Part shown: positions 59,926 through 64,000 of the stretch, piece after piece
How the letters are laid out: the number at the start of each line of letters is the position of its first letter
Position numbering within the stretch: the stretch's first letter is position 1
Source: Natronococcus pandeyae
GTDB lineage: Archaea > Halobacteriota > Halobacteria > Halobacteriales > Natrialbaceae
Length of the DNA stretch: 64,000 bases
Assembly: GCF_008122205.1 (NCBI RefSeq)
Contig: NZ_PHNJ01000015.1
Coordinates: 1-64,000, forward strand
Reading direction: 5' to 3'
Made by a program: the position numbers and the translations under genes
Notes under the pieces: model-generated
The model's database searches: none
Seen by the model: the letters and a program-made list of their open reading frames with translations, nothing else
Told to the model about the DNA's origin: nothing

Positions 59926-61251
59926 TCAGTCGTCGGCCGCGACGGCCGGGGCGTCCCCACCAGTCGCGGGTTCGTCGACGATCCAGCCGGCGGTGGTCGC
60001 CTGCTCGGCGACGTGGGGCTGGAAGACCCACGCGCTCAGCACCAGGATCGGGACCATCGTCAGCGCGACGAGCGCGTACCCGACGTGGAGGTTCGGGAGA
60101 AACGGCGCGGCGAAGACGAGCGGATAGACGGTGCCGCCGACCGTGCCGATCCCGCCGACGATGCCGGCGACGGTCCCCGAATTGTTCGGGAACATCGCGG
60201 GCACCTGCGCGAAGATCGCGCCCTCGGAGAACGCACAGGCGACGCCGACGACGAAGCCGGCGGCGACGGCGAGATAGATGTTGCCGGTCAGTCCGGCAGC
60301 GGTCATCCCGACCAGCGCGGTGACGACGAACGCGAGCGTCGCGAACGTCCACTGCTCGCGGTAGCGGCCGTCGAACCAGGGCAGGATCTCGAGTTCTCTG
60401 CGCGCGACGACGTCACTGATGTAGCCGCCCAGAGGTCGCAGGAGTCCGGCGGCGATCGAGAACGTCGCTGCGAACGTCGCCGCGATCACGAGGTCGCCCT
60501 GACCGAAGCCTTCGCGGTAGTAGGTTCCCAGCCAGCCGTTCAGCGCGACCTCGAGGCCGAAGGTCATGACGTAGGCCGCCGAGAGGACGACCGCCCCGTG
60601 GCGAGTGGCAATGTAGAACCACTGCTGGGCGCTGATGCCCTGTTTGGCCGCCTTCCGTCGCTGCTCGGTCTTAGCGGCGTCGCCGAACACGAAGTAGACG
60701 ATGCCGAGGACCACGGCCAGCAGACCCGTATAGAAGAACGCAGCCCGCCAGTTGGAGGTGAACAGCGGGTCGGCGTACCCTTCCCCGAACAGCCGCGGGA
60801 GCGTAAAGTACGCCCCGAGCCCCGCACCGGCGTTACCGACGCCGGCGAAGACTCCCTCCGCTAGTCCGAGGTTCTCCTCTTCGAACCACTGGGCGACGTG
60901 CTGGATACCGATGACGAAGGTGATCCCAGCCAGCGAGGCGACGATGCGCGAGGCGGTGAAGACCTCGTAGCTCTGGGCGAACGCACTGACGATCGAAAAG
61001 ATCCCGACGATCACCAGCGTCAGCCCGGCCATCACCGGCGCACCGTATCGATCGGTGAGCGGACCGACGAGGATGCGACCCAGCGGGACAGCGATGACGG
61101 CAGCGCTCGAGACGAACCCTAGCTGGGCGATCGAGAGCCCGAACTCGTCGGCGATCTCGCCGGTGAACGGCGCGAAGGAGAACCAGATCACGAACCCGAG
61201 GTTGAACATCGCCGTCGCGAGCAGAAGGTTTCGCCACTTGCCGTGAATCAT
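59926..61251 (-). CDS. narK: NarK-type nitrate/nitrite transporter (MFS)
   Basis: A 441-residue major-facilitator protein with 12 predicted helices. It carries the nitrate-transporter signatures: the Gly-rich AGVGNAGAGLGAYFTLPRLF in helix 5 and AGIVGGIGTVGGTVYPLVFA in helix 11. The N-terminus begins GKWRNLLLATAMFNLGFVIW. It most probably imports nitrate for the nasA/nirA operon, although it is 6.7 kb away and on the other strand. C-terminal tail GDAPAVAADD is acidic. Some NarK proteins exchange nitrate and nitrite; the direction is not visible. Confidence 0.9.
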   Translation of the reverse strand: MIHGKWRNLLLATAMFNLGFVIWFSFAPFTGEIADEFGLSIAQLGFVSSAAVIAVPLGRILVGPLTDRYGAPVMAGLTLVIVGIFSIVSAFAQSYEVFTASRIVASLAGITFVIGIQHVAQWFEEENLGLAEGVFAGVGNAGAGLGAYFTLPRLFGEGYADPLFTSNWRAAFFYTGLLAVVLGIVYFVFGDAAKTEQRRKAAKQGISAQQWFYIATRHGAVVLSAAYVMTFGLEVALNGWLGTYYREGFGQGDLVIAATFAATFSIAAGLLRPLGGYISDVVARRELEILPWFDGRYREQWTFATLAFVVTALVGMTAAGLTGNIYLAVAAGFVVGVACAFSEGAIFAQVPAMFPNNSGTVAGIVGGIGTVGGTVYPLVFAAPFLPNLHVGYALVALTMVPILVLSAWVFQPHVAEQATTAGWIVDEPATGGDAPAVAADD

Positions 61252-61735
61252 GCGGACTCACCGTCCAGCGAGTCGCCTGAAACCCGGTGAATCCCGCCCC
61301 AGAACGCCGTCACCTTCCGAACCCTTCCCAGAGGAGTACATTTGTCTTCGTTTTCGTCCCACCCTTCCATGTTCGGACACATATTTCGATCTATTGTGGC
61401 AGCTCAAGAACTAATAAGCGTGGCTATTAGCAGATTCACACAGTTACAGTACTCCAAGTGCGTATTACGAGATATTAGGTTCGTCGATGTGGTCGGTTCG
61501 TTCGGTATTCGGCCGATCGATCCCCCAGTTACGACGGTTCGGTACCGGTTCTTCCAGTTTGGTACGATTGGCGATACGCGCCGTCGATTGCCGCCATCGT
61601 GACGGTGGATTCGCGTTCGACTCGCAGTGTTCGAGTCTCGGGGCGCGTTCCCTCGGTGAGTGTGTGCGGCTGAACTCGCGAGCGGTGGACTATCCGGCAC
61701 CCAGTCGACTCTCGCCCGGCAGTGCCCGTCGGCGC
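61252..61735. other. 484-bp region between narK and a small zinc-finger gene
   Basis: 61252-61350 is GC-rich. 61370-61500 is AT-rich (ATATTTCGAT, ACTAATAAG, TATTAG, GAGATATTAGG) and holds a 6-bp dyad at 61411-61430. No clear narK TATA is visible at -30, so the promoter may lie further up near the dyad. No gene supported here. Confidence 0.5.
61411..61430. promoter_or_regulatory. Dyad CTAATA-N8-TATTAG upstream of narK
   Basis: A perfect 6-bp inverted repeat with an 8-bp spacer (arms 61411-61416 and 61425-61430), about 160 bp before the narK start. The spacer equals that of the dyad preceding nirA. Candidate regulator site. Confidence 0.4.
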
Positions 61736-61882
61736 TCAGACGCCGTGGCGCTGCCGGCACTCGTCGCAGATCAGCGCGCAAAACCACTTTTGCTCCCCGC
61801 AGCCGTGGCAGAGTCTGTGCCACTCGAATTCGAAGTCGACGCGTCGATCGAGCGACACGTTTCCCCCGTCCACTGGGGGCAT
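61736..61882 (-). CDS. 48-aa zinc-finger protein
   Basis: ATG at 61882 opens a 48-residue ORF: MPPVDGGNVSLDRRVDFEFE, then the zinc-binding pair LCHGCGEQKWFCALICDECRQ ends in RHGV. The pattern is C-x2-C-G, a C-x4-C and C-x2-C, resembling the abundant small CPxCG-type zinc-finger proteins of haloarchaea (usually under 70 residues), of which a few have been shown to affect stress or motility. An upstream TTG would add nine residues. It lies between narK and another MFS transporter on the same strand. Confidence 0.6.
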   Translation of the reverse strand: MPPVDGGNVSLDRRVDFEFEWHRLCHGCGEQKWFCALICDECRQRHGV

Positions 61883-62081
61883 GTCGTCCGGATCGACCCA
61901 CCTGACCAACTGCCTCGGCAGTCACACTCTCCTGGTCCCCCCGCCCCGTGGCCATCGTGATAGTCATATGAACTGTCTGCCCAGATACCTGTTTGTCGAA
62001 CCAGGGGACCCCGAGGCGCTGTTCGTCTGGCCAGCGAAGTGCGACGCGGGACGCCCCCCGCATCTCGCGCCAGTGCCGGGT

Positions 62082-63377
62082 CTACCGCCCTCGGTGAGCG
62101 ATGTCACCGTCGTAGTGTCGGTGGATCCAGAGCGCACAGCCGACGGTGACGAGTCCGGCGGCGGCGGCGATGGCGAACGCGATCCGATAGCCGGTTACCG
62201 TGTATACTCGAGTGCCACCCATGAGGTCGCCAGTCCAGTACGCGTCGAGAACCCACCCCATTATCGTCGGGAAGGCGGCCGCGCCGAAGAACGACATGCC
62301 GTTGATCGTCCCCAGCGCGATGCCGCTCGCCCGACTCGGATTCCGCTCTTTGATTATCGGATACGTGAGGACGAACGCACCCAGCAGGGCACCGGTCAAG
62401 AAAAACGCCATCCCGACGACGACGAGCGGCGGATCGCCGACGGCAGCGATCAGTCCGAGCGCGCCCGTATAGACGAGGCCGCCACCGACGATGAACTCCG
62501 TCCGTCGCGCCGTGCGATCCGACAGCCAGCCGATCGCTGGCGGGCCGATAACGGTCCCGGCACCGCCGAGCAACGTAAAGAGCGAGGCGACGGTCACCGA
62601 GGTGTCGTACACCTGGACGACGTAGGGAATCCCCCAGAGACCGAACAGGGTGAGGTTTACTCCGCCCGTACAGAACAGCAACAGCCCGACGATCCACGTC
62701 CACCTGTCACGCAGGACGACCGCGCTGTGTCTCCGGACTTCTCCCAGCGTGAGCCGCGACTGTTCGGGGACGCCCTCGATCGGTGACAGTCCAGCCCGGT
62801 CGGGCGAGTCGCGGACGACGAGACCCGTCACGACGGCGACGACCAACCCGCCGGTCGCGAGCGCCAGCAGCGACGTCCGCCAGCCGGTCGCACCAACCAG
62901 CAGGGCGAACGGCGTCGTCGCGAGGATCCCGCCGACGCCGCCGACGGCGAAGCTCAACCCGTTCATCGTTCCGAACTCGTCGACGCGATACCAGTTGGCA
63001 CAGAACCGCAGCATCGAGACGAAGATGACGCTGCCGCCGAGCCCGATCAGCAGACGCGCTCCGAGCGCCGATCCGTAGCCGTTCGCGAGCGCGAACCAGA
63101 TCGCACCGCCGTTCATCGTCGCCGCCCCGACTGCCGCCGTCCGTCGCGGGCCGATACGATCGACGAGGATACCAGTCGGGAGTTGCATCACGGCGTACAC
63201 GAAGAAGAAACTCGCGTGCAGCGTGCCGAGCTGGCCGCCCGTCGTCTGGAACGCCGACATGAGATCGTCGGCGATAACTGCCGTCGACAGCCGATAGACG
63301 TTGACCAGCAGGAAGGTGACCGCCAGCACCCCCCACATCAGCCAGCGACGATGCAAGGGCGACGACCACTGGATCAT
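62082..63377 (-). CDS. MFS transporter
   Basis: A 431-residue major-facilitator protein, 12 predicted helices. Signature between helices 2 and 3: LPTGILVDRIGPRRTAAVG (the G-x3-D-R-x-G-R motif). Other markers are GGSVIFVSMLRFCANWY and GWLSDRTARRTEFIVG (second-half motif). It resembles the anion/organic-acid (NarK/NNP/ACS-like) branch but lacks the narK glycine signatures, so it probably moves another solute. Start at MIQWSSP (63377). A longer upstream extension to 63518 is not supported. Confidence 0.87.
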   Translation of the reverse strand: MIQWSSPLHRRWLMWGVLAVTFLLVNVYRLSTAVIADDLMSAFQTTGGQLGTLHASFFFVYAVMQLPTGILVDRIGPRRTAAVGAATMNGGAIWFALANGYGSALGARLLIGLGGSVIFVSMLRFCANWYRVDEFGTMNGLSFAVGGVGGILATTPFALLVGATGWRTSLLALATGGLVVAVVTGLVVRDSPDRAGLSPIEGVPEQSRLTLGEVRRHSAVVLRDRWTWIVGLLLFCTGGVNLTLFGLWGIPYVVQVYDTSVTVASLFTLLGGAGTVIGPPAIGWLSDRTARRTEFIVGGGLVYTGALGLIAAVGDPPLVVVGMAFFLTGALLGAFVLTYPIIKERNPSRASGIALGTINGMSFFGAAAFPTIMGWVLDAYWTGDLMGGTRVYTVTGYRIAFAIAAAAGLVTVGCALWIHRHYDGDIAHRGR

Positions 63378-63554
63378 ACGTCTGCTTCCCAGAGCCGCGT
63401 GAAAGCGTTTGATATCGTGACCGACGAGCCCAACCCAGTGCCGGCCTTCCGCGCGAGGAATCGGTTCTGCGTGGCCGTAGGCGCGGAGGTGGCTTGCGCG
63501 AGAGCTGCGGGTCAGCACTGCAGCCCCGGTTCGTGAAACACCGACGCCGGGGGG

Positions 63555-63773
63555 TTAACGCCCCTCGTTCGTGGAAACGACGGCCTCGGCGTCGTACAGC
63601 TCACGGTACGTCGTACAATTCGGACAGCCCTGGATCACACCGTCGGCGCCGAACACCCGGACGAAGTTGTGCGTGACGTACTCGCCACAGTTGCCACAGG
63701 TTGGCACGCGTAGAACTCTCACAGCGGTCCAATAGTCGTGCTGGTCGATGCGATATTTGTCTCGCTCTCTCAC
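63555..63773 (-). CDS. Small zinc-ribbon protein (DUF7563-like)
   Basis: A 72-residue protein with a zinc ribbon CGNCGEYVTHNFVRVFG and, 22 residues on, CPNC (two C-x2-C knuckles). The sequence VPTCGNCGEYVTHNFVRVFG is like a common haloarchaeal family of about 50-70 residues (DUF7563, from memory). It overlaps the start of the upstream membrane protein gene (63770-63773, ATGA), so they are translated together. It may bind nucleic acid; unproven. Confidence 0.8.
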   Translation of the reverse strand: MRERDKYRIDQHDYWTAVRVLRVPTCGNCGEYVTHNFVRVFGADGVIQGCPNCTTYRELYDAEAVVSTNEGR

Positions 63774-63973
63774 CGTTCGCGCCCCGACCGACGAGTCGAA
63801 TCGGAGTCGTTCGATTCTGCCTCACGCCATCGCCGCAACAGGCGATAGACCGGCAGGTAGACGAACGCGATCACGATCATCAGCGCCAGCAGCGGCCGTT
63901 CCGGGAGAAACACGACCACGAACGCGAGTACCGCGAGCGCGCCGAGTGCGCGCCCGACGCCGAGTTCGAGCAT
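63770..63973 (-). CDS. Small two-helix membrane protein
   Basis: A 67-residue protein with two transmembrane helices (ALGALAVLAFVVVFLP and LALMIVIAFVYLPVYRLL) and a charged, basic end (RRWREAESNDSDSTRRSGRER). Coupled by ATGA overlap to the zinc-ribbon gene. No known function. The 27 bp to the window end hold nothing identifiable. Confidence 0.68.
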   Translation of the reverse strand: MLELGVGRALGALAVLAFVVVFLPERPLLALMIVIAFVYLPVYRLLRRWREAESNDSDSTRRSGRER

Positions 63974-64000
63974 CGCTCGTTACCCCCACCAGCGTCGTTG

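Noticed and set aside
1-64000. tRNA, rRNA or CRISPR array
   Set aside because: No T-loop-like GGTTCGAATCC motifs, no rRNA-like stretch and no regularly spaced repeats were seen on reading the intergenic regions; a tRNA scan would be decisive.

Overview
The window is chromosomal DNA from a halophilic archaeon (class Halobacteria, probably a Natrialbales-type genus; the genus is inference). The evidence is high GC, very acidic proteins, twin-arginine rather than Sec-type signals on several exported proteins, Bat-type HTH regulators, an archaeal RPA operon, and many genes with a TATA element about 25-30 nt before the start codon and no Shine-Dalgarno. Internal operon genes instead carry GGAGG(T) sites and ATGA overlaps. 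I found no rRNA, tRNA or CRISPR array.

Layout. 1-9 kb: the 3' end of glnA, small haloarchaeal genes, an rpa1 / RPA-associated protein / calcineurin-like phosphoesterase operon, arfC (riboflavin/F420 pathway), msrA and a CBS protein. 9-15.8 kb: a MacB-like ABC transporter (ATPase plus two FtsX-type permeases), a wHTH regulator, the corrinoid adenosyltransferase cobO, and a second ABC exporter. 15.8-22.4 kb: a DUF389 membrane protein, cbiP (cobyric acid synthase), an RHH regulator, an MTH865-like protein and a large PAS/GAF/Bat-HTH regulator. 22.5-29.5 kb: a complete histidine-utilisation locus (hutU-hutG-hutI, hutH) with a DsrE-like gene placed antisense inside it and a divergent Bat-type regulator. 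29.7-40.3 kb: a Tat-exported metzincin protease, a PhiH1-like repressor, otsA-otsB (trehalose), an M24 peptidase, an alpha/beta hydrolase, an exported AstE/AspA-like protein, a GlmU-like nucleotidyltransferase and a YdjM-like membrane protein. 40.3-48.6 kb: an FtsX permease pair with no ATPase (paralogous to the 9-12 kb pair), a Tat-exported CocE-type peptidase/esterase, a hexapeptide acyltransferase and a lipoprotein polysaccharide deacetylase.

48.9-53.2 kb is an assimilatory nitrate operon: nirA-type nitrite reductase, a 97-aa protein, a possible 24-aa ORF and the molybdopterin nitrate reductase nasA. A NarK-type nitrate transporter lies 6.7 kb further on (59.9-61.3 kb, minus strand). Between them are two VOC proteins and a visibly AT-richer stretch (about 54.8-59.8 kb) with two TRAM-domain proteins, a cupin, a DUF6653-like membrane protein, an NhaC antiporter and a decayed IS5-type transposase. 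The window ends with another MFS transporter and several small zinc-finger or membrane proteins, including a 48-aa zinc-finger gene.

Points most worth a second look: the NhaC-TRAM translational coupling, the very short ORFs whose stop codons overlap GTG starts (nasA, an ABC ATPase, a hypothetical gene), the antisense DsrE gene inside hut, the ABC permease pair without an ATPase, and AT-rich 6-7 bp dyads with an 8-bp spacer near both nitrate loci. No obviously new multi-gene defence or biosynthetic system is visible.
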